Assembly: GCA_902550555.1 (NCBI GenBank)
Contig: CACCZR010000002.1
Coordinates: 1-64,000 of the forward strand
Source: an uncultured SAR116 cluster alpha proteobacterium
Lineage (GTDB): Bacteria > Pseudomonadota > Alphaproteobacteria > Puniceispirillales > Marisalimonadaceae
Length of the DNA stretch: 64,000 nucleotides
Direction of reading: 5' to 3'
In this document: in pieces, positions 34,142 to 42,559 of the stretch
Layout of the letters: each line of letters begins with the position of its first letter
Position numbering within the stretch: the first letter of the stretch is position 1
Program-made: the position numbers and the translations under genes
Notes under the pieces: generated by a model
The model's input: only the letters and a program-made list of their open reading frames with translations
Told to the model about the DNA's origin: nothing
Database searches by the model: none

Positions 34142-35177
34142 TTTTTAACTCCACAAGTTTTTTTGATTTTGATGAAAGCTTAATAGCTTCAATAACCTTG
34201 ATTGTTTCGTTAGCTATCGATGCGGTAATAATTGGTTTTTCTTTTTTCTCAATAACCTTACAGAAATGTTCAATTTGATTAACTAAAGGATCAGAAAATT
34301 TATAGGGATATTTTGTACTAGAAATAGGTGTGAACCAGTGTCCATTTTTTGAATGTTGCCATAATTTCAAATTTGGTAACGACATTGAAGCTTTTGTTCC
34401 ACCAATCAAATAACTTGATTCTTCAGTAGACGGATAAATATCGTTTTCTCTAGCAGTTAACTCCCAACTCCAAGGTGAAGCAACACTATCAGAAGTTAGA
34501 AACGTAGCTATTATACCATTTTTAAATTCTAAAACAGCTCCAGAAACATCTTCATTTGCAAAACCTCTTAAAGAGTTTTGTGACATTGAAAATACTTTAA
34601 TAATCTTTCCAAATAAGAAATTCATCAAATCAAGATCATGAATTAAATTAACAAAGATAGGTCCTGCACCATCATTTTTTTTCCAATGAGCTTCTTTAAA
34701 ATAATTATTTGGTTTAAACATTTGACAGTTGATGTTAACAGTTCTCACTTTACCTAATAAATTATTATCTATTAACTCCTTAGCTTTAAGCATGACTGGG
34801 TTATGTCTTCTGTGATGCCCAACTAATATTTGAACCTTCTTTTTTTTTGCCTCATTTATTAATTTGTCAGTATCCATAGAACGAATTGTAATTGGTTTCT
34901 CTATTAAAACTGGACATTTATGTCTTATAACTTCCAGGCCGTCTTTAAAATGTGATGAGTTTGGAGTGGCTATAATCACGCCGTCAATTGTCTCAGACTT
35001 AAACATATCTTTTATTGAAAAATAAAAATTGGAATTAATTTTATTTATTATTGAGTTTTTTTTAAAATCAACAACTGCTGTAAGTTTGGCATTACTCGTT
35101 TTATTTATAGCGTCAATGTGCTTAATACCCATAACACCAATACCAACAACTGCTAATTTAATTTTTCTAATTTTCAT
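34137..35177 (-). CDS. Gfo/Idh/MocA family NAD(P)-dependent dehydrogenase
   Basis: A 346-residue oxidoreductase. The Rossmann motif is VVGIGVMGIKHIDAI at residues 10-24, the strand ATPNSSHFKDGLEV is near 70, the catalytic-type VLIEKPITIRS near 93, and the HD-type motif FVNLIHDLDLMNFL near 175. Family members oxidise sugars, inositols and cyclitols; beside a dehydroshikimate dehydratase, a quinate/shikimate-like polyol acid is a reasonable guess. Its stop TAA overlaps the ATT start of the next gene. It is divergent from the GntR regulator, with a 12-bp inverted repeat between. Confidence 0.88.
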   Translation of the reverse strand: MKIRKIKLAVVGIGVMGIKHIDAINKTSNAKLTAVVDFKKNSIINKINSNFYFSIKDMFKSETIDGVIIATPNSSHFKDGLEVIRHKCPVLIEKPITIRSMDTDKLINEAKKKKVQILVGHHRRHNPVMLKAKELIDNNLLGKVRTVNINCQMFKPNNYFKEAHWKKNDGAGPIFVNLIHDLDLMNFLFGKIIKVFSMSQNSLRGFANEDVSGAVLEFKNGIIATFLTSDSVASPWSWELTARENDIYPSTEESSYLIGGTKASMSLPNLKLWQHSKNGHWFTPISSTKYPYKFSDPLVNQIEHFCKVIEKKEKPIITASIANETIKVIEAIKLSSKSKKLVELKN

Positions 35178-35178
35178 A

Positions 35179-35219
35179 AATATATGTTATTTTTAATAAT
35201 ATATGGTATAACATATATT
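35179..35219. promoter_or_regulatory. inverted repeat, candidate GntR operator
   Basis: AATATATGTTAT at 35179-35190 is matched by its exact reverse complement at 35208-35219, 17 bases apart, in the 68-base gap between the Gfo/Idh gene and the divergent GntR regulator. The right arm also overlaps ATGGTATAACAT, which resembles the palindromic sites of FCD-type GntR proteins. Placement suits control of both directions. No footprint or second copy is available to confirm it. Confidence 0.45.
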
Positions 35220-35245
35220 AAAAAAATTATCTAATCTATAATTAT

Positions 35246-35905
35246 ATGGAAAATATTCAATTATCTGTAACAGAAAATATTTTTAAAAAAATTAAGTATG
35301 ACATTGTTTTGGGGAACCTAAAGCCCAATCAAAGACTTAAATTAAATTTGTTACAAAAAGAATATAATGTTTCTATCTCAATTCTAAGAGAAGTACTCAA
35401 TCGACTTTGTGGTGATGGTTTTATAATATATAAAGTTCAAAAAGGTTTTTTTGTTTCACCTATATCAAAAAAAGATCTTCATGAAATAGCAAATTTAAGA
35501 ATTATTTTAGAAACACATGCACTTGAGATCTCAATCAAAAACAAAGACTATGAATGGGAAGCTGAATTATTAGGTGCATATCATAAATTAAATCATGCTG
35601 AAAATGAATTGGAAAAAAATAATTTAAATGCCAAATCACTTTGGACAAAATACGATGCTGAATTTCATCAAATGTTAATTAAAAAATGCAATTCTAAAAA
35701 TCTAATCCAAATACACGGAGTTATATTTGATAAATACCATAGATATCAACTTTTAGTTTTAAACTACAGAGGGAAAGAATCAATTAAAGAACACAAAAAC
35801 CTTTTAGATTGTGCTTTAATAGATGATGTTCAAAAAGCTCAAAAAGTACTTAAAGATCATATTAAAAAAGGTGTAGATCATGCTTCGTCAAATTTATCAC
35901 TTTAA
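35246..35905 (+). CDS. GntR family transcriptional regulator (FCD type)
   Basis: A 219-residue regulator. The winged helix-turn-helix covers about residues 8-72 (IVLGNLKPNQRLKLNLLQKE, ILREVLNRLCGDGF, VQKGFFVSPISKKDL) and the C-terminal all-helical FCD ligand domain the rest, with HKLNHAENE and a metal-binding-type YDAEFHQMLIKKCNSKNL near 130. It most likely controls the leftward operon starting with the Gfo/Idh dehydrogenase through the inverted repeat between them, responding to a pathway acid. Confidence 0.9.
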   Translation: MENIQLSVTENIFKKIKYDIVLGNLKPNQRLKLNLLQKEYNVSISILREVLNRLCGDGFIIYKVQKGFFVSPISKKDLHEIANLRIILETHALEISIKNKDYEWEAELLGAYHKLNHAENELEKNNLNAKSLWTKYDAEFHQMLIKKCNSKNLIQIHGVIFDKYHRYQLLVLNYRGKESIKEHKNLLDCALIDDVQKAQKVLKDHIKKGVDHASSNLSL

Positions 35906-36033
35906 TAAGTACTAGTTCAAATGAGTAAGTGAAGTATTTTAAATTAAATAAATCACAAATTAGACACATTCATTTCTAAATTTTGTCATAATTAAAGATT
36001 AGGAGGAATATATTCATAAATCCTCCCAAAATT

Positions 36034-36058
36034 AGCATTAGTTTTTTAAACTAATGCT
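36034..36058. terminator. bidirectional terminator hairpin
   Basis: AGCATTAGTTT at 36034-36044 and its exact complement at 36048-36058 form an 11-bp stem with a TTT loop. It lies between the convergent GntR gene (ends 35905) and the DmdA-like gene (ends 36067). A second small hairpin (AGGAGGA and TCCTCC) is at 36001-36026. Together they probably end both transcripts; otherwise 35906-36066 holds nothing recognisable. Confidence 0.7.
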
Positions 36059-36066
36059 TATGAATT

Positions 36067-37170
36067 TTAATTAAAATCACTTATCGTTGTTTCAATTATA
36101 CCATTTTCTGTTTTTACAAAATAATTTTTACTGTTTTTGTTCAAAATATCATTTTCATAGGCTATCATAAATCCAATATTTTTTTTGTATTTTGGAGAAA
36201 AAATAATAGAGGTGATGTCACCGATCTCTTTTTCTTCATAATAACATTTAAGTTTAATATTAATTTTTAAATCATTTTTTCCGAAGAAAACTTTATATAT
36301 ATTTCTTTTATTTTTATTTTTAAGATGATTGCTTAAAGCGTCTTTACCTATAAAGTCATAAGACATTTCAATTGAACAATATTTTCCTAAGGAACAGTCA
36401 TAAGGAGTATCTTTAGAAGTCATATCATTTCCATAACTTAATAAAGAATTTTCAACTCTTTCAATCATATTTGGACATCCAACTTTTATATTAAATGGTT
36501 TGCCTTCTTTAATTAAAAAGTCCCAAAATTGGCAGGCAATTTTTGCATCGTCAAAAAGAAATTCAAATCCTCCTTGTTTACTGTAACCTGTTTTAGAAAC
36601 TAGAACTCGAGTATTCTTAAAATCAAAATAATCAAAACTAAAAAAAGGCAAAGAAAGGATTTTCTTATCAATTAATTCTGCCGTTAATTCAATTGCCTTG
36701 GGACCTTGTAAAGCTATAGTATATATATCTCTTTTTTTTATTTCAACATTATGATTTGTATTAACTAACAAACCACTAAACCACATATACATATCAGAAT
36801 CTGAAATTGATACCCAAAAAGTTTCTTCATCAATAGAGTAAACTAAAGTATCATTTAGCAATCCACCATTGAAGTCTGTCATAGGTGTATAATAACATTT
36901 GAATTTATCAATTGTTTCAAAATTTCGACAAGATACATAACGAAGAAAATTTAATGCATCAGGTCCTTTAATCTCTATTATTTTTTGACAAGATACATCC
37001 CAAATTTGAACATGTTTGATAAGATGATAATAATCATCTTCATAACTATTAAATATTGTAGGCAAAAGTGTCTTATTATATATTGTATATGACGACACAC
37101 CAGCTAAGGAATTCCTTGATGTAAATGGTGTAGAGTCTATTCTACTGGATTGAGTTAATTTATAAACCAT
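36067..37170 (-). CDS. GcvT-fold tetrahydrofolate demethylase, DmdA-like
   Basis: A 367-residue aminomethyltransferase-fold protein, nearly the length of dimethylsulfoniopropionate demethylase DmdA (369). It shares the DmdA-style pattern in order: STPFTSR near residue 14, YNKTLLPTIFNSYEDDYYHL near 31, HVQIWDVS near 53, GGLLNDTLVYS near 102, SISDSDMYMWF near 121, SKTGYSKQGGFEF near 195, and VGCPNMIERVENSLLSYGND near 230. These enzymes move a methyl group to tetrahydrofolate. MetF, which handles 5-methyl-tetrahydrofolate, is divergent 27 bases away, which supports a methyl-transfer role. Whether the substrate is DMSP, another sulfonium or a methylamine cannot be read here. Confidence 0.75.
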   Translation of the reverse strand: MVYKLTQSSRIDSTPFTSRNSLAGVSSYTIYNKTLLPTIFNSYEDDYYHLIKHVQIWDVSCQKIIEIKGPDALNFLRYVSCRNFETIDKFKCYYTPMTDFNGGLLNDTLVYSIDEETFWVSISDSDMYMWFSGLLVNTNHNVEIKKRDIYTIALQGPKAIELTAELIDKKILSLPFFSFDYFDFKNTRVLVSKTGYSKQGGFEFLFDDAKIACQFWDFLIKEGKPFNIKVGCPNMIERVENSLLSYGNDMTSKDTPYDCSLGKYCSIEMSYDFIGKDALSNHLKNKNKRNIYKVFFGKNDLKINIKLKCYYEEKEIGDITSIIFSPKYKKNIGFMIAYENDILNKNSKNYFVKTENGIIETTISDFN

Positions 37171-37197
37171 ATGAAAAAAATATAAAAGGTATACGAT

Positions 37198-38094
37198 TTG
37201 ATCAACAATAATTTTGAAAATAAGTTAAAAAATAAAGAATTTGTATTTACAGCTGAAACTTCTCCTCCTGATTCAACAGTTAGATCTGAAATAACTGACA
37301 GAGTTTCATGTCTCAAGGATTTAGCTGATGCAATAAATGTGACAGATGGAGCAAGTGCAAAATCACACCTTTCTGCGCTTGTAGTTTCTTCAATTATTAA
37401 AGATTTAGGGATTGAACCAATACTTCAATTAACAACACGAGACAGAAACAGAATAGCTATTCAATCAGATTTACTAGGAGCCTGGACATTAAATATACAA
37501 AATATTTTATGTATTTATGGAGATCAAGTAGAAACAGGTGATCAACCAGAAACAAAAGAAGTTCGAGACTTAGATACCTTAGGAGTAATAAATACTGCAA
37601 ATCATTTCAAAAAAGAAAAAAAATTTCCATCTGGCAGATCTATAAATTCAGCGCCAGAGTTTTTTATTGGTGGTGCAGATACTCCATTCGAAATAGATGA
37701 TAAATTTGACTGTACAAATTTAATTAAAAAAATTGAACAAGGAGTTAATTTTTTTCAAACTCAGTATGCTTTTGATTATCAAGTTCTAAAAAAATATATG
37801 GATAAATTAAAAGATTTTAATATTACTAAAAAGTCCTATTACCTCGTTGGTTTAGGAGTTATAAAATCTGCTAAGAGTGCTAAATGGATGAATAAAAATC
37901 TTTTTGGTATTAACATTCCAGACAAAATAATTCAAAGATTAGAAAATTCTAAAAATGAAAGCCAGGAAGGAATTAAAATTTGTATAGAGTTGATAGAGAA
38001 ATATAAAGAAATTGAGGGTGTTCACGGAATTCATCTGATGGGATATCATCAAGAAAAACAAATTGCTTCTGTAATATCACATTTTAAAAAATAG
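37198..38094 (+). CDS. metF: methylenetetrahydrofolate reductase
   Basis: A 298-residue MTHFR-type barrel, the bacterial MetF length. FVFTAETSPPDST near residue 15 carries the catalytic-type glutamate, DAINVTDGASAKSHL near 44 the flavin contact region, and QLTTRDRNR near 75 and GVNFFQTQYAFD near 180 are family motifs. The start is TTG at 37198, preceded by AAAAGG at good spacing; no ATG is available. It interconverts methylene- and methyl-tetrahydrofolate. Facing the DmdA-like gene, it may run oxidatively on the methyl group released by demethylation. Confidence 0.88.
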   Translation: MINNNFENKLKNKEFVFTAETSPPDSTVRSEITDRVSCLKDLADAINVTDGASAKSHLSALVVSSIIKDLGIEPILQLTTRDRNRIAIQSDLLGAWTLNIQNILCIYGDQVETGDQPETKEVRDLDTLGVINTANHFKKEKKFPSGRSINSAPEFFIGGADTPFEIDDKFDCTNLIKKIEQGVNFFQTQYAFDYQVLKKYMDKLKDFNITKKSYYLVGLGVIKSAKSAKWMNKNLFGINIPDKIIQRLENSKNESQEGIKICIELIEKYKEIEGVHGIHLMGYHQEKQIASVISHFKK

Positions 38095-38102
38095 AGGTTA
38101 TT

Positions 38103-39152
38103 ATGACTGATTTACAAAAAATAAGAGAACTTCAAGGCAAAGTAATGAAAGATATAGCAGCAGGTGCATTAATACCAATGATGATGATTGGGGATGAATT
38201 AAACCTATTTGAAAAATTACATAAACTTGGGCCAATAACTGCTGAAGATTTTTCAAAAAAAATTAAAATGGATCATAGATATATTTTAGAATGGTTATTA
38301 GCATTAAGCGCTGCTAATTATATTGACTACAACTCAAAAGAGAAAAAGTTTAATTTGACTAACGAACAATTTGCAGTTTTAGCAGATGAAAATAGTTCAT
38401 CACTAATGATTGGTGGATTTGAAAATTTAGTTGGGGCTATTCATAATTATAAAATAGTTAAAGAAAATTTCAAAAATGGAAAAGGAACCGAATGGGGATC
38501 ACTCCACCCATGTTGTTTGTCTGGTTCTGCAAGATTTTTTAAGCCAGCATACTCAATTTTTTTAATAAAAAAATGGTTGCCAAGTATTGATAACGCCGTA
38601 GAAATTTTAAATAATGGTGGAAGTTTTGCAGATATTGGTTGTGGTTACGGACATTCAACTGAAATGATTGCAAAAGAGTTTCCAAAATCAAAAGTAGTAG
38701 GTATAGATCCACACGCGCCATCTATTCAAGAAGCAAAAACAAATTCTGCATCTAAGGGTTTAAAAAATTTAGACTATCAAATTGCTTCAGCAGAAAATTA
38801 TAATGGTAGATTTGATATAATTTCTTTTTTTGATTGTTTACATGATATGGGTGATCCGATCAGTGCTGTAAAATACGCTAAGTCAAAGCTTAATGCAAAT
38901 GGTACTTTGATGTTAATCGAGCCTTATGCGGATGATGAAGTTTCGAATAATTTTAACTTAATTGGACAAATGTATTACTCATTTTCTACTATTGCTTGTA
39001 TCCCTGCTTCAAAAGCTCAAAAAGTTGGATTAGCTTTAGGAGCTCAAGCTGGAGCAGAAAAACTTTCAAATATTTTAAATGAAGGTGGTTTTAATAATAT
39101 TAAGGTAACTTATAAAACAACGTCAAATATGGTTATTCAAGCTAAAGTTTAA
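38103..39152 (+). CDS. SAM-dependent methyltransferase with N-terminal winged helix
   Basis: A 349-residue protein. The first 110 residues look like a dimerisation/winged-helix region (ITAEDFSKKIKMDHRYILEW). The class I SAM site follows: FADIGCGYGHSTEMIAKEFP near 178, VVGIDPHAP near 200, and FFDCLHDMGDP near 240. The layout resembles O-methyltransferases such as hydroxyneurosporene methyltransferase, but close marine homologues are mostly uncharacterised. It lies 8 bases after metF and may form a short one-carbon operon. A ribosome site AGAGG precedes the ATG. Confidence 0.82.
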   Translation: MTDLQKIRELQGKVMKDIAAGALIPMMMIGDELNLFEKLHKLGPITAEDFSKKIKMDHRYILEWLLALSAANYIDYNSKEKKFNLTNEQFAVLADENSSSLMIGGFENLVGAIHNYKIVKENFKNGKGTEWGSLHPCCLSGSARFFKPAYSIFLIKKWLPSIDNAVEILNNGGSFADIGCGYGHSTEMIAKEFPKSKVVGIDPHAPSIQEAKTNSASKGLKNLDYQIASAENYNGRFDIISFFDCLHDMGDPISAVKYAKSKLNANGTLMLIEPYADDEVSNNFNLIGQMYYSFSTIACIPASKAQKVGLALGAQAGAEKLSNILNEGGFNNIKVTYKTTSNMVIQAKV

Positions 39153-39201
39153 CAACATTATTAAAAATTCTTAATGAAAAATGAAAAAAAATCAAATTCA
39201 T

Positions 39202-39717
39202 TTAATGAGGCTGTGTTTTAGATGCAATATAATCCATAAAGGCTAATAAGACACCTGAAATTACAAAAACAACATGCAGAATTACCATCCACATTAATTC
39301 GTCTTCACTATAAGATTTTGGTTCTAAAAATGCTTCCAACAAATTTATCCCAGATATTGCAACTATAGAAGCTACTAATTTTAACTTCATACCACTAAAA
39401 TCAACTTTGCCCATCCAAGATGGTTTATCTTCACTTTGTCTGGCAGACTCAATTTTTGATACAAAGTTTTCATAACCAGCAAAAATTATCATTAAAACTA
39501 GGTTACCAACTAAAGCTAGATCTAAAACATGTAAAACAAAAACTAAAACTTCAGAAACTTCCATGCTCAAAATTAATGGTATTTCATGAACCATTTCTTG
39601 TATCACCTTGACAGTGATCGTGATAAGAGAAACACATAATGCTATATATACTGGCGCTAAAAGCCATCTACTAGCAAAAATTAATTGTTCTAAATTTTTT
39701 TCAATATTTTTCTTCAT
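39202..39717 (-). CDS. UPF0114 (YqhA-like) membrane protein
   Basis: A 171-residue protein with four hydrophobic segments and the family motifs ASRWLLAPVYIALCVSLITI near residue 16, VFVLHVLDLALVGNLVLMII near 62 and YENFVSKIE near 85. UPF0114 proteins are inner-membrane proteins without a firm function. It is a single gene between two plus-strand units. Confidence 0.9.
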   Translation of the reverse strand: MKKNIEKNLEQLIFASRWLLAPVYIALCVSLITITVKVIQEMVHEIPLILSMEVSEVLVFVLHVLDLALVGNLVLMIIFAGYENFVSKIESARQSEDKPSWMGKVDFSGMKLKLVASIVAISGINLLEAFLEPKSYSEDELMWMVILHVVFVISGVLLAFMDYIASKTQPH

Positions 39718-39777
39718 TAGAAATTATTAGTATATAAATAAATTAAACCTAATCAAAGATAATTATTATTTGAATAT

Positions 39778-40428
39778 ATGCTAAAGAAAGAAAAAATTAA
39801 TTTTATATTAGAGGAACTTAACAGGTTATACCCTAAAACTCCTATCCCACTTTCACACCAAAATAAGTTTGAATTATTGGTGGCGGTTCTATTAAGTGCG
39901 CAATGTACTGATGAAAGAGTAAACCAAATTAGTCCAATTTTATTTAAAGTTGCTAACAACCCTTTTGATATGGAAAAAATTTCTAAAGAGAAAATATATG
40001 ATATTATTAAACCTTGCGGTTTAGGACCACAGAAATCAAAAGCTATTTCGGAATTATCTAAAATTTTAGTTAAAAAGTTTAATGGAATTGTCCCAAAAAA
40101 TTTTGAGGAATTAGAAAAGCTCCCTGGAGTAGGTCATAAAACAGCTAGTGTAGTCATGTCTCAAGGATTTGGTTTCCCAGCTTTTCCTGTTGATACACAT
40201 ATTCATAGACTTGCGCAAAGGTGGGGCCTAACAAATGGAAAAAGTGTGACACAAACAGAAAAAGATTTAAAAAAAATATTTCCAAAAGAAGCCTGGAATA
40301 AATTACATCTTCAAATTATTTTTTATGGGAGAGAGCATTGTACAGCTAGAGGATGCCTAGGCATAAAATGTAATATATGCAAGTCATTATATCCTAAAAG
40401 AAGCAACCCCATAAAAACGAAAAAATAG
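39778..40428 (+). CDS. nth: endonuclease III
   Basis: A 216-residue DNA glycosylase/AP lyase for oxidised pyrimidines. The helix-hairpin-helix LPGVGHKTASVVMSQGF near residue 112 includes the catalytic Lys, and FPVDTHIHRLAQRWGL near 137 the catalytic Asp. The C-terminal cysteines read C-x4-C-x4-C-x2-C (HCTARGCLGIKCNICKS), not the usual C-x6-C-x2-C-x5-C of the iron-sulfur cluster loop. The fourth standard cysteine is absent while an extra one is found upstream, so a rearranged cluster is likely. Convergent with an aldo/keto reductase 4 bases away. Confidence 0.93.
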   Translation: MLKKEKINFILEELNRLYPKTPIPLSHQNKFELLVAVLLSAQCTDERVNQISPILFKVANNPFDMEKISKEKIYDIIKPCGLGPQKSKAISELSKILVKKFNGIVPKNFEELEKLPGVGHKTASVVMSQGFGFPAFPVDTHIHRLAQRWGLTNGKSVTQTEKDLKKIFPKEAWNKLHLQIIFYGREHCTARGCLGIKCNICKSLYPKRSNPIKTKK

Positions 40429-40432
40429 ATTT

Positions 40433-41479
40433 TTAAAAAGTTAAAGCATAGTTTTTATAAACTAAACTTATTTCTTCCATAACTTCATTATTTAAATCAA
40501 CATCTAACCCCTTTATTACAATGTCTAACTGTTCATCAGTTGTTGCACCAAATATAACAGATCCCATGAATGGTCTTTGAGTACAAAAAGCTAACGCCAA
40601 ATGTACTGGATGAATATTATACTTTTTTGAAATTTTCAAATATTCTTGCACAGCCTTCATAGCATTTATATTTACTCTATCACCAATTGTTGATACTCTT
40701 GTCATTCTTGAATCGTTTGGCATTTTGTCATTGAGATACTTTCCAGTTAAGAGACCTCCAGCTAACGGAGAATATGCCAACAAAGGTATGTTTTCATAAT
40801 AAGACATTTCATTCATATCAATGTCATACAATCTACATAATAAACTGTATTCATTTTGAATAGAAGCAACTGGAAAATTATTGAATTTTTTTACTGCATC
40901 AACATATTTAGTCACTCCCCAGCATGTTTCATTTGAAAGTCCAAAAGCTCTAATTTTACCTTCTGATTTAAAATCATGAAGTGTTTCTACTATCTCTAAG
41001 ATATCATTTTCAACTTCATCTTTAGTTCCATTAGAAGGATTATAATTCCAATTTTTACGAAAGTGATAAGAGCCTCTATTAGGCCAATGAAGTTGATAAA
41101 GATCGATATAATCAGTCTGGAGTCTTTTTATACTAGCTTCTAATGCTATTTTTAAACTTTTCCTATTTATTGGGCCTCCATCTCTTATGAATGTATCTCC
41201 ATTACCAATAATTTTAGTGGCTAATATTAACTTGTTTCTCAATGTTGGGTTTTTCTTAATCCAAGTCCCAATTATTTGTTCAGTTCTACCGGCAGTCTCA
41301 GCAAGGCGTGGACAGGTTGAATACATCTCCGCTGTATCAAAAAAATTTATTCCTGAATTAAAAGCTTTATCCATTTGCGAATGAGCATCCATCTCACTAG
41401 TTTGCTCTCCATATGTCATTGTTCCTAAACAATAGTTTGAAACTTTTAAATCACTTTTGCCTAAAAAATTATATTTCAT
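40433..41479 (-). CDS. aldo/keto reductase (Tas-like)
   Basis: A 348-residue AKR barrel. Asp, Tyr and Lys of the catalytic set are seen in NFFDTAEMYS near residue 50 and LILATKIIG near 85; the DLYQLHWPNR strand near 128 supplies the histidine. The N-terminal MKYNFLGKSDLKVSNYCLGT is usual for the Tas/NADP-dependent group. Substrate unknown. It stands alone. Confidence 0.9.
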   Translation of the reverse strand: MKYNFLGKSDLKVSNYCLGTMTYGEQTSEMDAHSQMDKAFNSGINFFDTAEMYSTCPRLAETAGRTEQIIGTWIKKNPTLRNKLILATKIIGNGDTFIRDGGPINRKSLKIALEASIKRLQTDYIDLYQLHWPNRGSYHFRKNWNYNPSNGTKDEVENDILEIVETLHDFKSEGKIRAFGLSNETCWGVTKYVDAVKKFNNFPVASIQNEYSLLCRLYDIDMNEMSYYENIPLLAYSPLAGGLLTGKYLNDKMPNDSRMTRVSTIGDRVNINAMKAVQEYLKISKKYNIHPVHLALAFCTQRPFMGSVIFGATTDEQLDIVIKGLDVDLNNEVMEEISLVYKNYALTF

Positions 41480-41503
41480 GTGTTACGCTTATTAAAATTA
41501 TAA

Positions 41504-41596
41504 TTATTTCTTATAAAATTTTCTCTTTAATACTCTATATAAATAAATACATAGAATTCCTATAATCAAATACAAATATTTCAAATATTCTTCCAT
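41504..41596 (-). CDS. possible 30-residue membrane peptide downstream of the DMT transporter
   Basis: An ATG at 41594-41596, six bases after the transporter stop, opens 30 codons encoding one hydrophobic segment (YLYLIIGILCIYLYRVL) with a basic end (KRKFYKK). Charge distribution suits a real single-pass peptide, but the length and AT bias allow chance occurrence. Confidence 0.35.
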   Translation of the reverse strand: MEEYLKYLYLIIGILCIYLYRVLKRKFYKK

Positions 41597-41601
41597 ATCA
41601 G

Positions 41602-42492
41602 TTAATTCAAATTAATTTTTTCATTGAAATTTTTAACGACTTTTTCTCTCCAAAAAGTATATAAACCTGAAGATACAACAATAAAAACACCAAGTAAAAT
41701 AAAGATATCTAATCTTTCAGAAAATACAAATACTCCAATAATCGCAGAGAATACTAATTGAAGATATGAGTATGGTTGTATTAAAGATGCTTCAACTAAT
41801 TCTAATATTTTAACCATTAAAAAGTGAGATATTGCACTTAAAATACACATAATAAAAACTAAGACATAGAAATCTTCTGAAATAAAATCTCCAAAAAAAA
41901 ATATCATAAACAACATAGTTATACTTCCACCTAGACCTGTCCAAAAAAAACTTGTGATGGCGCTATCTTGCCTTGATGCATACTTAGTTAATATCAAATA
42001 TAATGCAAACATTGATGCACCAATAAACGCAAAAATTGAACCTGTTGAAAAAATGGTAAAACCAGGTCTTAATATAATTAGCACACCAATGAAACCAAAG
42101 GCTATTGCACTCCAACGCCTCCAACCAAATCTCTCTCCTAAAAAAGGTACTGAAAGCCCAGCAACTATAAGAGGATAACATGCTATAACTGCATGTGTCT
42201 CGACAAGACCAATTAATGCAAAAGTATAAACAACAATACAATTGTTAAGTGATAAAATTAATCCACGGGCAAATTGTAAAAATGGTTGTTTAGTATAAGC
42301 AATTTCGTGAAATTTTTTTTTTGAAAAAATCCAATATGAAAATATAAAAACTAAAATGAACCAATGCCTAAAAGCAACTAAAGAAATTACATTATTATTT
42401 TCTGCTAAATATTTTGAAACCCCGTCCATGCAAGAAAACAAAAAAGTAGTCAATATCATAAGTGATATTCCAGTATTGGTATAATTTTTCAT
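41602..42492 (-). CDS. DMT superfamily (EamA) transporter
   Basis: A 296-residue protein with ten hydrophobic segments and two EamA repeats: TTFLFSCMDGVSKYLAENNN at the start, PLIVAGLSVPFLGERFGWRR near residue 105, and PYSYLQLVFSAIIGVFVFSE near 240. Members export amino acids, nucleotides or metabolites; the substrate is not predictable. Single leftward gene. Confidence 0.88.
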   Translation of the reverse strand: MKNYTNTGISLMILTTFLFSCMDGVSKYLAENNNVISLVAFRHWFILVFIFSYWIFSKKKFHEIAYTKQPFLQFARGLILSLNNCIVVYTFALIGLVETHAVIACYPLIVAGLSVPFLGERFGWRRWSAIAFGFIGVLIILRPGFTIFSTGSIFAFIGASMFALYLILTKYASRQDSAITSFFWTGLGGSITMLFMIFFFGDFISEDFYVLVFIMCILSAISHFLMVKILELVEASLIQPYSYLQLVFSAIIGVFVFSERLDIFILLGVFIVVSSGLYTFWREKVVKNFNEKINLN

Positions 42493-42559
42493 TTTATTCT
42501 TATAACAGTTAAGTAAAATTATGATATGGATTTAATCGATTTGACTTCAAAAAAATAAG

